A stretch of 25,793 nucleotides of DNA from an uncultured Muribaculaceae bacterium (GTDB taxonomy: Bacteria; Bacteroidota; Bacteroidia; Bacteroidales; Muribaculaceae), in contig CAJUMR010000023.1 in the NCBI GenBank assembly GCA_910587475.1, positions 15,984-41,776 of the forward strand, read 5' to 3'. Below are positions 6,531 to 14,277 of this stretch, in pieces. Made by a program: the position numbers and the translations under genes. The stretch's first letter is position 1; every line of letters begins with the position of its first letter. Below the pieces are notes generated by a model, which saw nothing but the letters and a program-made list of their open reading frames with translations, searched no databases and was not told where the DNA came from.

Positions 6531-8064
6531 ATATCAGACTTCGTTGCGGAGTGAAGGCTTCGGTAGTCAGGTCTGCAAGATCGACGACTGTGTGAAAAAT
6601 CGCATCAGTATTGCCGTCGCGGTCTCTGTATCTTTTAATCGCATCCACTTTAGCGGGACGCAGACGTGCATATGCCTCGGAATACCAAATCATACACGCC
6701 GGACGATGAGTGAAATCTCCCGGTGTGGCATGGAGATAAGCACCATTTTCGCCAAGATTTTCTCCGTGATCGGAAATATATATGACGACTGCATCGCGTT
6801 CGCGCAGACGTTGACAGAGCGCTGAGATAAAACGGTCTGTTTCAAGTATGGTGTTATCATAAGAATTTACCATCTGCTCATGGCTGAGCGATCCGACATC
6901 ATGGCTATCGATATCAGGCATAAAATTGTCTTCGCTGTCAGGATAATGAGATCTGTACCACCAGTGCGAACCAATAGTATGAATCACAGCAAGCCTGGGC
7001 TTCGCGGTTTCGCTATCCAACCAACGATCGATATGCGGAATTATATCCGTATCAAGATATTTCTCATATGAATAAACCGACATCACCTTGCTGCAGTAGA
7101 CCAATGTGTCAGCTTCGTGGGCAAACGGAGCATATGAATCGCTGAAATCCTGATTGGCGAACCATGCCGAACTGTAGCCGGCTTTATTAAATAACGAAAT
7201 GAATGATTGCCGCGAATATGCTTCGTCGCGGGTCAGCGAATCAGTGTCGGTCATTATCACCGGCACACTCGCATGAGTGTAGAACGCTTCGGAATATATG
7301 CGCGGGAAGGATATCAACGCTGTGTCAAGGCTCATCAGCGGCATTGTGTTGCGATGATACCCATTCTGCGGAATATGGTCATAGCGGAGTGATTCACCTA
7401 TCACGACATAGACATCCGGAGCATCGGCTGCCGCCGCGACATTCACGTTGTCGTAAGTTGTGCGGACTTCAGATATCGCTGTCCTCGAATCGTAATAGCG
7501 GCTGAACGAATAGTACAGCGAGAATGGCAGGCGGGCTGTGACAGCAATGTGAACCGACGGTGAGATGTTGACCGGAATTATTGCCGCTGCTGCCGAAAGC
7601 AAACCGATGACTATCGTCTCACGCCGGGACGCGGTCACGCATCTCCACCGGATCAGCACGATGACAACCGACAGCAACGCTGCAGCCGCCGCGACCGCGA
7701 TAAGCTGGCCGCTGACCAAAGTAGACCACATCGAAATGCCGTTGGCAACTCCGAGTTCTACAACTCCCGGAGTAAGGCTGACTCCTATGCTAACGATAAA
7801 ATATGCGGCAACCGCGCTGGCTATGCAAATCAAAGGCCAGACAAACGCAAAGACCCACCGGCTCAGACATGCAACTCCGATGACACCCGACGCACAGACC
7901 GCGAGCACCGCCCATTTGGCGGCAATGCCGAGGAAAGCCCTGAGGTTAGAAAATGGTGTCATCGATAGCTCTGCGGTTATTACAGTTGCAGCATAGATCA
8001 GCGACAGTACAATCCAAAACAGAGCCAATTTTATCTTTGGAAACCGGAGACAGCGTTTATTCAT
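6511..8064 (-). CDS. Phosphoethanolamine transferase-like membrane enzyme (EptA/sulfatase superfamily)
   Basis: 517 residues. The first 165 or so form four to five hydrophobic segments, and the rest is an alkaline-phosphatase-fold periplasmic domain. Family motifs are IGESLRYDH (metal ligand Glu224), FYTHASVPVI with the likely nucleophile Thr263, HTIGSHWWYR, and SDHGENLGENGAYLH (Asp432, His433). EptA-type enzymes transfer phosphoethanolamine from phosphatidylethanolamine to lipid A or other envelope glycans. The disulfide-forming cysteines around the nucleophile in EptA (SCGT) are absent here, so the acceptor or the fold stabilisation may differ. The gene starts only 9 bases past the poly-U tract of the gdhA terminator, leaving no room for an ordinary promoter between them. 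Confidence 0.87.
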   Translation of the reverse strand: MNKRCLRFPKIKLALFWIVLSLIYAATVITAELSMTPFSNLRAFLGIAAKWAVLAVCASGVIGVACLSRWVFAFVWPLICIASAVAAYFIVSIGVSLTPGVVELGVANGISMWSTLVSGQLIAVAAAAALLSVVIVLIRWRCVTASRRETIVIGLLSAAAAIIPVNISPSVHIAVTARLPFSLYYSFSRYYDSRTAISEVRTTYDNVNVAAAADAPDVYVVIGESLRYDHIPQNGYHRNTMPLMSLDTALISFPRIYSEAFYTHASVPVIMTDTDSLTRDEAYSRQSFISLFNKAGYSSAWFANQDFSDSYAPFAHEADTLVYCSKVMSVYSYEKYLDTDIIPHIDRWLDSETAKPRLAVIHTIGSHWWYRSHYPDSEDNFMPDIDSHDVGSLSHEQMVNSYDNTILETDRFISALCQRLRERDAVVIYISDHGENLGENGAYLHATPGDFTHRPACMIWYSEAYARLRPAKVDAIKRYRDRDGNTDAIFHTVVDLADLTTEAFTPQRSLIYGEESH

Positions 8065-8072
8065 ATTGCATT

Positions 8073-8118
8073 AAAAAACATACAAGAACCCCGAAGCGAA
8101 GTTCAAGGTTCTTGTATG
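8073..8118 (-). terminator. Rho-independent terminator of gdhA
   Basis: A perfect 12-base stem (8079-8090 with 8107-8118) has a 16-base loop and, in the minus direction, is followed at once by a run of six U (8073-8078). It begins 25 bases past the gdhA stop. The next gene starts at 8064, so this hairpin also sits in any leader of that gene. Confidence 0.88.
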
Positions 8119-8142
8119 ATCAAATATGTTTGGATTGATATA

Positions 8143-9480
8143 TCAGCATACGCCTTCGCCCATCATGGCATCGGCAACCTTCATGAAGCCGGCGATGTTA
8201 GCGCCCTTCATGTAGTTGATATAGCCATCGGGCTCAGTGCCGTAGCGGACACACTGTTCGTGGATGTCACGCATGATAGTGTGCAGCTTGGCATCAACTT
8301 CTTCGGCGCTCCACTGCAGGTGCATGGCGTTCTGGCTCATTTCGAGACCTGAAGTAGCGACACCTCCGGCGTTGACTGCTTTGCCGGGTGCGTAAGTTAT
8401 ACGGCTTTCGATGAAAGTGTCGATAGCTTCGGGCGTACATCCCATGTTAGAAACTTCAGCGACGAGTTTCACGCCGTTTGCAACCAGCACACGGGCATCA
8501 TCGCCGTTGAGTTCGTTCTGTGTCGCACAAGGCAGAGCGATGTCGACTTTCTGCTCCCAGGGCTTGCGTCCGGCATAGAATGTCGAGCCCTTGAATTTGT
8601 CGGCATAAGGAGCCACCACGTCGTTGCCAGAGGCACGAAGTTCAAGCATATAGTCAATCTTCTCAGCATCGAGACCGGCGGGATCATAAACATAGCCGTC
8701 AGGGCCAGAAATTGTCACAACCTTTGCGCCGAGTTCAGTTGCTTTAAGAGCTGCACCCCATGCAACGTTGCCGAAGCCCGAGATGGCGATTGTCTTGCCT
8801 TTGATGTCCTCTCCTTTGGTTGCGAGCACACTCTGAACGAAGTAGAGCGCTCCGAAGCCTGTGGCTTCAGGACGTATGCGGCTACCTCCGAATGAAAGGC
8901 CTTTGCCTGTGAATGTGCCGTCGTGCTGATTGACAAGACGTTTGTACATGCCATACATATAGCCAACTTCGCGACCACCAACGCCGATATCTCCGGCAGG
9001 AACATCGCGGTCGGGACCGAGATTTTTCCAGAGGCCGAGCATGAATGCCTGGCAGAAACGCATTATCTCGCGATCACTCTTACCGCGCGGCGAGAAGTCG
9101 CTGCCGCCTTTGGCTCCACCCATGGGAAGAGTGGTCAGCGCATTTTTGAAAGTCTGTTCGAAGCCGAGGAACTTAAGGATCGAAAGGTTGACAGACGCGT
9201 GGAAACGGATGCCTCCTTTGTACGGGCCGATGGCATTGTTGAACTGCACACGGTAACCGATATTGTTCTGCACCTCACCTTTGTCGTCAATCCAAGTCAC
9301 ACGGAATGTGACGATACGGTCGGGTTCGACCATACGTTCGATGATTTTGTTTCGCTCAAATTCAGGATGCTGATTGTAAACGTCTTGAACAGAGAGAAGA
9401 ACCTCCTTCACTGCCTGAAGGTATTCTTTTTCGCCCGGATGCTTTGCCTCCAGGTTCGACATGATATTGTTAATATCCAT
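8143..9480 (-). CDS. gdhA: NADP-type glutamate dehydrogenase
   Basis: 445 residues, the usual length for the hexameric bacterial enzyme. It reductively aminates 2-oxoglutarate with ammonia to glutamate, the main route of ammonia assimilation in many Bacteroidales. Motifs are GPYKGGIRFH, PMGGAKGGSDF with catalytic Lys124, GDIGVGGREVGYM, and the Rossmann glycine motif SGFGNVAWGAA. The second beta strand ends VVTISGPDG, without the acidic residue that favours NAD, so NADP use is likely. A good -7 element lies at 9545-9552, giving a leader of about 58 bases, and a strong terminator follows. The gene is well conserved and shows nothing odd. Confidence 0.96.
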   Translation of the reverse strand: MDINNIMSNLEAKHPGEKEYLQAVKEVLLSVQDVYNQHPEFERNKIIERMVEPDRIVTFRVTWIDDKGEVQNNIGYRVQFNNAIGPYKGGIRFHASVNLSILKFLGFEQTFKNALTTLPMGGAKGGSDFSPRGKSDREIMRFCQAFMLGLWKNLGPDRDVPAGDIGVGGREVGYMYGMYKRLVNQHDGTFTGKGLSFGGSRIRPEATGFGALYFVQSVLATKGEDIKGKTIAISGFGNVAWGAALKATELGAKVVTISGPDGYVYDPAGLDAEKIDYMLELRASGNDVVAPYADKFKGSTFYAGRKPWEQKVDIALPCATQNELNGDDARVLVANGVKLVAEVSNMGCTPEAIDTFIESRITYAPGKAVNAGGVATSGLEMSQNAMHLQWSAEEVDAKLHTIMRDIHEQCVRYGTEPDGYINYMKGANIAGFMKVADAMMGEGVC

Positions 9481-9544
9481 AGTCTAATAATTTTAAAGTG
9501 TCTAAGATCGGTATAGATGATACTTGTAGTTATCTTGGTAGCGG

Positions 9545-9552
9545 CAAAGATA
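9545..9552 (-). promoter_or_regulatory. Bacteroidetes -7 element for gdhA
   Basis: Minus-strand TATCTTTG matches TAnnTTTG perfectly and lies 64 bases before the gdhA ATG. The region upstream is T-rich, without a clear TTTG at -33. Confidence 0.55.
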
Positions 9553-9602
9553 TGCAATTTTTAGTATTTACCGTCTTAAAAAAGTTAAAAAAGAATATCA
9601 GG

Positions 9603-10847
9603 TCAGTCAAGTTTATGGATCACAAGGCCTGAGCGGAGTTTTGGTTCAAACCAAGTTGTCTTGGGAGGCATGATGTTACCTGTATCGGCAATCTTGATCA
9701 ACTGATCCATCGACACAGGATAAAGGGCCAGTGCGGCAGCCATTTCTCCCGAGTCGACTCTGCGGCTCAGCTCTTCGAGACCACGGATGCCACCGACAAA
9801 ATCCACTCGCTTGTCACTTCGCAAATCGGTGATGCCAAGCAGATCGCGCAGTATGAGATCAGAAGATATGGTCACATCGAGCACACCGATAGGATCGTTG
9901 TCGTTGTAGGTGCCCTGACGTGCGGTCAGCGAGTACCAACGGCCTTCGAGATACAGCGAGAAATTGTGCAACGCTGCCGGACGATAAGGCACCGTGCCTT
10001 TATCGACAACTTCGAAATTGCGTGAGAGATGTTCGAGGAACTCAGCGGGCGACATGCCGTTAAGATCCTTCACCACACGATTGTAATCGATAATTTTCAG
10101 ATGAGAAGCAGGAAACGCCACCGCAAGGAAATAGTTGTATTCCTCACCTCCGTGATGATCGGGATTCTGCTGTGCCTTCTCGTTGCCGACAAGTGCAGCA
10201 GCTGCTGTACGATGATGGCCATCGGCTATATAGAGTGATGGCAACTTGGCAAATTCTTCGGTGATGCGTGCAATTGTCGCTTCATCGTCAATCACCCAGA
10301 AGTGATGGCCGAATCCGTCGGGCGCCACAAAATCATATTCAGGTTCGCCGGCAGTGACTTTAGCGATTATATTTTCGAGAACCTCGTTGTCAGGAAAAGC
10401 AAAAAACACAGGCTCGACGTTGGCGTTGTTGACCCTCACATGTTTCATGCGGTCTTCCTCCTTGTCGCGGCGAGTGAGTTCGTGCTTTTTGATGCGTCCC
10501 TGCATATAGTCGTCGACATTGGCGGCAACGACTATGCCATACTGCGTGCGGCCGTCCATCGTCTGGGCATAGATATAATAATGCTCCTTGTCGTCCTGAA
10601 CAAGCCAGCCGTTAGACTGAAATGCCTCGAAATTAGCGACAGCCTTGTCATAGACTTCCGGAGCATGTTCGTCAGTGCCCGGTTCAAAATCGATTTCGGG
10701 CTTAATAATATGATAAAGCGACTTAGGGTTGCCCGACGCCTCAGCACGAGCTTCCTCGCTGTTGAGCACATCGTAAGGGCGTGATACGACTTCTGTGACG
10801 ATATCGCGCGGCGGACGCAGTCCTCTGAATGGTTTTACCTTTGCCAT
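9603..10847 (-). CDS. DUF1015 family protein
   Basis: 414 residues, typical length for DUF1015. It opens KPFRGLRPP..VSRPYDV and contains KKHELTRRDKEEDR (about 120-133) and LYIADGHHRTAAAA (about 205-218), the most conserved part of the family. No signal peptide or membrane helix is seen. The DGHHR stretch recalls the nucleotide-handling motif of ParB/sulfiredoxin-fold kinases such as SerK and SbnI. In other Bacteroidetes I recall this family beside serine-biosynthesis genes, so a kinase or serine-linked role is conceivable but unproven. Here it follows purA after only 18 bases and is very probably in the fur-purA transcript. Confidence 0.85.
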   Translation of the reverse strand: MAKVKPFRGLRPPRDIVTEVVSRPYDVLNSEEARAEASGNPKSLYHIIKPEIDFEPGTDEHAPEVYDKAVANFEAFQSNGWLVQDDKEHYYIYAQTMDGRTQYGIVVAANVDDYMQGRIKKHELTRRDKEEDRMKHVRVNNANVEPVFFAFPDNEVLENIIAKVTAGEPEYDFVAPDGFGHHFWVIDDEATIARITEEFAKLPSLYIADGHHRTAAAALVGNEKAQQNPDHHGGEEYNYFLAVAFPASHLKIIDYNRVVKDLNGMSPAEFLEHLSRNFEVVDKGTVPYRPAALHNFSLYLEGRWYSLTARQGTYNDNDPIGVLDVTISSDLILRDLLGITDLRSDKRVDFVGGIRGLEELSRRVDSGEMAAALALYPVSMDQLIKIADTGNIMPPKTTWFEPKLRSGLVIHKLD

Positions 10848-10865
10848 GGTACAGGTTCTGAATTA

Positions 10866-12146
10866 TTATTTGTTACGTTCGATTGTCTGAGTGCGGTCCG
10901 GACCAATCGACACAATTGTTATAGGCGTGGCGAGTTCGCGTTCGAGAAATGATATGTAGTCCTTGAAATTCTGAGGGAACTGATCTTCGCTGCGCATTTT
11001 TGTCATGTCGGTCTTCCAACCGGGGAGTGCAGTGTAGACAGGTTTGACTGTGCCGTCCTCAATCGAATAAGGGAAGTCGCGTGTCACCTTGCCATCGATT
11101 TCATAAGCTGTGCAAGCCTTGATCTCTTCAAAGCCGTCGAGCACATCGCTCTTCATCATGATCAGCTGCGTCACCCCATTGATCATTATCGCATAACGCA
11201 GTGCAACGAGGTCGATCCAACCGCAACGGCGTTCGCGGCCAGTGACAGCACCATACTCATGTCCGAGATCGCGGATTGTCTTGCCGGTTTCGTCAAAAAG
11301 TTCGGTCGGGAACGGTCCGCTGCCGACTCTTGTACAATAGGCCTTGAAAATGCCGAATACTTCACCGATGCTTCGCGGAGCGATACCGAGTCCTGTGCAT
11401 GCGCCGGCACATACGGTGTTGCTCGATGTCACGAACGGATAAGAGCCGAAATCGACGTCGAGCATCGTGCCTTGGGCACCTTCACACAGCACGCTCTTGC
11501 CAGATGCGAGAGCCTTGTTGACAAAGTGTTCGCTGTCGATGAACTCAAACGAACGCATGTAATCGAGTGCGTCCATCCACTTTGCCTCTGCAGCCGCAAG
11601 GGCTTCAGCGTCGACAGCAGCTCCGAGAGCGGCAAGCTGTTCGAGATGACGGTCGCGCGCAGCCTCATAGCGGACTTTGAAATCGGGCAGCAGAGTATCG
11701 CCGATTCTCAAGCCATTGCGTGAGATCTTATCGGTGTAGGTCGGACCGATGCCTTTTCCGGTCGTTCCGATCTTTCCTTTGCCTTTAGCATTCTCGTTGG
11801 CAGCATCGAGCAGACGGTGAGTCGGCATGATCAGATGAGCCTTTTTCGAGATTTTCAGCACGTCGGTCAGCTTGTTGCCCGAGGCTTCGAGAGCTTTTGC
11901 TTCCTCAGCGAAAAGCACCGGATCGAGCACGACACCATTACCTATTATATTAGTCTGTCCGCTCTGGAATATACCCGACGGGATAGAGCGGAGCACATAC
12001 TTCTTGCCTTCAAATTCGAGAGTGTGTCCGGCGTTCGGGCCGCCCTGGAAACGGGCAACAATATCATAACGCGGAGTTAACACATCGACAACTTTACCTT
12101 TGCCTTCATCGCCCCATTGGAGGCCTAATAGTACATCGACTTTCAT
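10866..12146 (-). CDS. purA: Adenylosuccinate synthetase
   Basis: 426 residues, full length. It joins IMP and aspartate using GTP to give adenylosuccinate, the first committed step to AMP. The N-terminal GTP loop reads WGDEGKGK with catalytic Asp13, and GPNAGHT holds His41, at the same positions as in E. coli. IGTTGKGIGP, EGAQGTMLD, VGSGPFPTE and GRERRCGW follow as expected. The start codon overlaps the stop of the Fur-family gene (ATGA at 12143-12146), so translation is coupled. The DUF1015 gene follows 18 bases downstream. Confidence 0.97.
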   Translation of the reverse strand: MKVDVLLGLQWGDEGKGKVVDVLTPRYDIVARFQGGPNAGHTLEFEGKKYVLRSIPSGIFQSGQTNIIGNGVVLDPVLFAEEAKALEASGNKLTDVLKISKKAHLIMPTHRLLDAANENAKGKGKIGTTGKGIGPTYTDKISRNGLRIGDTLLPDFKVRYEAARDRHLEQLAALGAAVDAEALAAAEAKWMDALDYMRSFEFIDSEHFVNKALASGKSVLCEGAQGTMLDVDFGSYPFVTSSNTVCAGACTGLGIAPRSIGEVFGIFKAYCTRVGSGPFPTELFDETGKTIRDLGHEYGAVTGRERRCGWIDLVALRYAIMINGVTQLIMMKSDVLDGFEEIKACTAYEIDGKVTRDFPYSIEDGTVKPVYTALPGWKTDMTKMRSEDQFPQNFKDYISFLERELATPITIVSIGPDRTQTIERNK

Positions 12147-12673
12147 TTTTTTCGATTACGTATGGTTGATAATGTTTGATTGTTTGCTTTTGATTTTGCT
12201 GACGCTTCGGAAGTGGTCTTTCTCTCGCGTTTCTGACATGCGCGACACAAGCCATAGATATTCAGCGAGAAATAGCTTGCTGCAAAGCCCGGATAACGTA
12301 TGGCCGAAATGGCTTCGCTCAGCGAAGCATCTCTCACTTCCTTGACTTTACCGCAGCGTGTGCATACGAGATGGTGATGATTGGCCGATCCGGCAGTGCG
12401 TTCATAGCGGGCGCTGTCTGATCCGAAGCGGTGGCGACGTACAAGCCCGCAATCGACGAGCAATTCGAGTGTGCTGTAGATCGTCGCCAACGACACATGG
12501 AAACCATTGGCTTCCAGCTTGTCGTGAAAACTTTCGATCGTAAAATGATCCGGCGTCCCCATCGCACTGTCGAGAATGGCAAATCTCTCGGGAGTGCGAC
12601 GTTTATGATGCTTGGCGAGATAGTCGGAAAAGACATCACGCGGACATTGCCTGATATTTTTATCGTAGCTCAT
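12143..12673 (-). CDS. Fur-family metalloregulator
   Basis: 176 residues. The N-terminal winged helix includes RRTPERFAIL and the recognition region VSLATIYSTLELLVDCGLV (about 60-78). The dimerisation domain carries a His-rich segment (NHHHLVC) and two CxxC pairs, Cys104/Cys107 and Cys143/Cys146, which form the structural zinc site. The last 30 residues are a basic, low-complexity tail beyond the usual Fur end. Fur, Zur and PerR subtypes cannot be separated by eye. It is the first gene of an operon with purA and DUF1015. The ATG lies only 8 bases past the -7 element, so the message should be almost leaderless. A perfect palindrome covers that element and suggests autoregulation. Confidence 0.92.
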   Translation of the reverse strand: MSYDKNIRQCPRDVFSDYLAKHHKRRTPERFAILDSAMGTPDHFTIESFHDKLEANGFHVSLATIYSTLELLVDCGLVRRHRFGSDSARYERTAGSANHHHLVCTRCGKVKEVRDASLSEAISAIRYPGFAASYFSLNIYGLCRACQKRERKTTSEASAKSKANNQTLSTIRNRKK

Positions 12674-12680
12674 ATCAGTT

Positions 12681-12700
12681 ACAAAATTAAAGAATTTTGT
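12681..12700. promoter_or_regulatory. 20-base palindrome over the fur-purA promoter, candidate operator
   Basis: ACAAAATT-AAAG-AATTTTGT is a perfect 8-4-8 inverted repeat that contains the whole -7 element of the fur-purA-DUF1015 promoter. Fur-family proteins bind AT-rich palindromes as dimers and often repress their own gene, so this is a natural candidate site. The AT-rich arms make chance symmetry possible. Confidence 0.5.
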
Positions 12701-12712
12701 TTGTCCTGCAAA
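12682..12712 (-). promoter_or_regulatory. Full Bacteroidetes promoter for fur-purA-DUF1015
   Basis: On the minus strand TTTG (12709-12712), a 19-base spacer and TAATTTTG (12682-12689) form a textbook Bacteroidetes sigma-70-type promoter. The ATG at 12673 lies 8 bases past the -7 element, so transcription should start at or within a few bases of the start codon. Confidence 0.75.
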
Positions 12713-12727
12713 GCGGTTGGTTAAAAA

Positions 12728-13183
12728 TTACCTTGACGATGGTCTATTTCGGCACTTGAGGCGACGTTGTATGCGTTTTTTCAGCTTTCGAGGAAGACGT
12801 CGGTCGGAATTTGCGGCATTTTGCGATAACACCTGCTTTACAAGCGACTGCAGCCCCATCGGCTGTGTCCGGGGTGGTATAGGCGACTTTGCTTCTTCTT
12901 CCGACGATTTGCAGGGAGTCTGTAGTTCTATCTTGTCGACGGACGATACATCTTTATTTTTCCGACGGGCGGCTACGCGCGCTTCTCGACGGGCTGCAGC
13001 ATCGTCGATCTCATGCCTGATAAATGCAAACGCCATGGCTGCCGTCTCGCTCAGCGCGATTATCTCGCCGGTTGTTAAATATGTGTAGACGGCGTCGATA
13101 ACTTCGCCTTTTACGGAAAAACTAAATGGACGGATGATCTCGAGCCAATGGCTTTTAAGTGTAATTTCGGTTGATTTTTTCAT
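12728..13183 (-). CDS. Small DUF6291-like protein
   Basis: 151 residues. The first 75 (HWLEIIRPF, VIDAVYTYLTTGE, AAMAFAFIRHEIDDAAARRE) resemble the DUF6291 domain, found in phage and chromosomal proteins of Bacteroidetes and Firmicutes. That domain ends in a basic stretch (RREARVAARRKNK). The C-terminal half is charged and probably disordered, ending in an Arg/Lys-rich tail (RRLPRKLKKRIQRRLK) that could bind nucleic acid. No enzyme motif is seen. A perfect -7 element 36 bases before the ATG supports a real, separately transcribed gene. The family call is from memory of motif shape and is tentative. Some DUF6291 proteins sit in phage replication modules, but nothing else phage-like is nearby. 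Confidence 0.68.
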   Translation of the reverse strand: MKKSTEITLKSHWLEIIRPFSFSVKGEVIDAVYTYLTTGEIIALSETAAMAFAFIRHEIDDAAARREARVAARRKNKDVSSVDKIELQTPCKSSEEEAKSPIPPRTQPMGLQSLVKQVLSQNAANSDRRLPRKLKKRIQRRLKCRNRPSSR

Positions 13184-13219
13184 TGGAGTACTTATTTTAT
13201 TGTTTAATCAGTTACACTG

Positions 13220-13227
13220 CAAAGTTA
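13220..13227 (-). promoter_or_regulatory. Bacteroidetes -7 element for the DUF6291-like gene
   Basis: Minus-strand TAACTTTG matches TAnnTTTG perfectly and predicts a leader of about 30 bases before the ATG at 13183. Confidence 0.55.
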
Positions 13228-13510
13228 GACAAGCGATCGATCGAATAACCTGCATTTTCGGACATATGCCCGATTTAACGTTTCACAACACTCGACTATC
13301 GCTAAAATTCTCAACCGTACAAGACAATACACACAAAACAATTTGCAACAATCATGAATATAAACTTCCGAACCAAAGGGCTGTCGACAAAATGCAATCA
13401 ACATCAAGTAGACACAATTAATAATATCTGACCCATGAAGCATGAATTGCTCGATCTGACCGTCTGGGGGTATCCGACATGGTTTGTCGCTGTCAATGAG
13501 CGGCGTTCTA

Positions 13511-13542
13511 TTGCTAAATCTCAGGAAATTTCGCTAACTTCG
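13511..13542 (+). promoter_or_regulatory. Weak promoter-like pair for the low-GC orphan
   Basis: TTG at 13511-13513 and TAACTTCG at 13535-13542 (one base off TAnnTTTG) are 21 bases apart and end 18 bases before the ATG at 13561. The fit is imperfect but favours that ATG over the one at 13435. Confidence 0.35.
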
Positions 13543-13560
13543 CATTTTATCAATCGCATT

Positions 13561-14151
13561 ATGAAAGAAGCAAGAGAAACTATATTCTTAAAATACACAG
13601 AAAAATGCGTCTATGATGATAAATTAGGCTATCTACCTCTTGATGAATCTAGACGCTATCGCTACGAACAAGAAGATATAGAATATTTTGATAGAGTTGA
13701 TAAATACTCGGCTGTACGCATCTCTCCATTCCGCAATGGGCTTGCAATATATTTAGATAAATCATATTCTTGTGGAGTTACAAAACAACACACCTTTCTT
13801 GTTAATGAGGACCGACAGATCATATTTCATAAATTCGATGATGAATTATATGACTATGTCGGCCCTATAATCAAGCGTGTATTTGGTGGATTTTATATCG
13901 TATATACAGCCAAGCACGGAAATTACCGAACTTTTCCAGGACAAGATAGAGAAACCGAATATACGATTTCCCCAGAAGTTGACACCATCATTCTTGAAGA
14001 TGGCACAGTTCTTAATCCTATTGACTCTAAAACATTCCTTTTATGGCATAAAATAACAGAATATGAGGAAGTTTCTGACAGCATTGTTAAAGTGGGCTTT
14101 AATCAATTTAGACTTTCTGATTTCACTCTTATTAACGAGTTACCTTATTAA
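13561..14151 (+). CDS. Low-GC orphan protein of unknown function
   Basis: 196 residues from the ATG at 13561; the frame is also open back to an ATG at 13435 (238 residues). I do not recognise it. The sequence is rich in Tyr, Asp, Glu and Ile and looks soluble, with alternating beta-type stretches (AVRISPFRNGLAIYLD, HTFLVNEDRQIIFHKF, GGFYIVYTAKHG). There is no signal peptide, membrane helix or known catalytic motif. A hand count gives 81 G+C in the first 240 bases (about 34%), well below neighbouring genes at about 50%, with AT-ending codons. This suggests recent transfer. It sits between the DUF6291-like gene and crcB. A small hairpin at 14162-14177 and a weak stem at 14196-14220 follow the stop. 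Confidence 0.7.
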   Translation: MKEARETIFLKYTEKCVYDDKLGYLPLDESRRYRYEQEDIEYFDRVDKYSAVRISPFRNGLAIYLDKSYSCGVTKQHTFLVNEDRQIIFHKFDDELYDYVGPIIKRVFGGFYIVYTAKHGNYRTFPGQDRETEYTISPEVDTIILEDGTVLNPIDSKTFLLWHKITEYEEVSDSIVKVGFNQFRLSDFTLINELPY

Positions 14152-14277
14152 AGGCGATTGATGCTCGATAACGAGTATTCACTAGGCCGTTTAACAGTGC
14201 GCTGACGCTTCCGGGGCACTTTACATAGGTTGTGAAAACCGTAGAGGAACGCTTTTAATCCTTGATGTCGGGAACGA

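Larger units (their letters stand above)
13184..13560. other. 377-base divergent intergenic region
   Basis: It holds the promoter of the DUF6291-like gene and a weaker promoter-like pair for the orphan gene. An imperfect palindrome centred on CATATG lies at about 13258-13275 (7 of 9 positions symmetric). From 13435 to 13560 the orphan's frame is open with an ATG, but this part has ordinary GC (31 of 60 at 13441-13500), unlike the low-GC gene that follows. I see no RNA gene, repeat family or transposase remnant here. Confidence 0.5.

Noticed and set aside
8121..8128. Promoter for the phosphoethanolamine-transferase-like gene
   Set aside because: Minus-strand CATATTTG is one base off the -7 consensus and has no -33 partner, so it is mentioned only as a possibility and not listed as a feature.
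13230..13245. CGATCGATCG repeat-like stretch
   Set aside because: A short self-complementary run that is expected by chance; no partner copies or neighbouring structure were seen.
13435..13560. Extended start for the low-GC orphan at 13435
   Set aside because: The 42 extra codons have chromosome-like GC, unlike the gene itself, and the only promoter-like pair lies downstream of that ATG. Not fully excluded.
14202..14220. GCTGACGCTTC shared with the fur 3' end (about 12199)
   Set aside because: Only about 11 bases match, with no extension on either side; treated as coincidence rather than a repeat.
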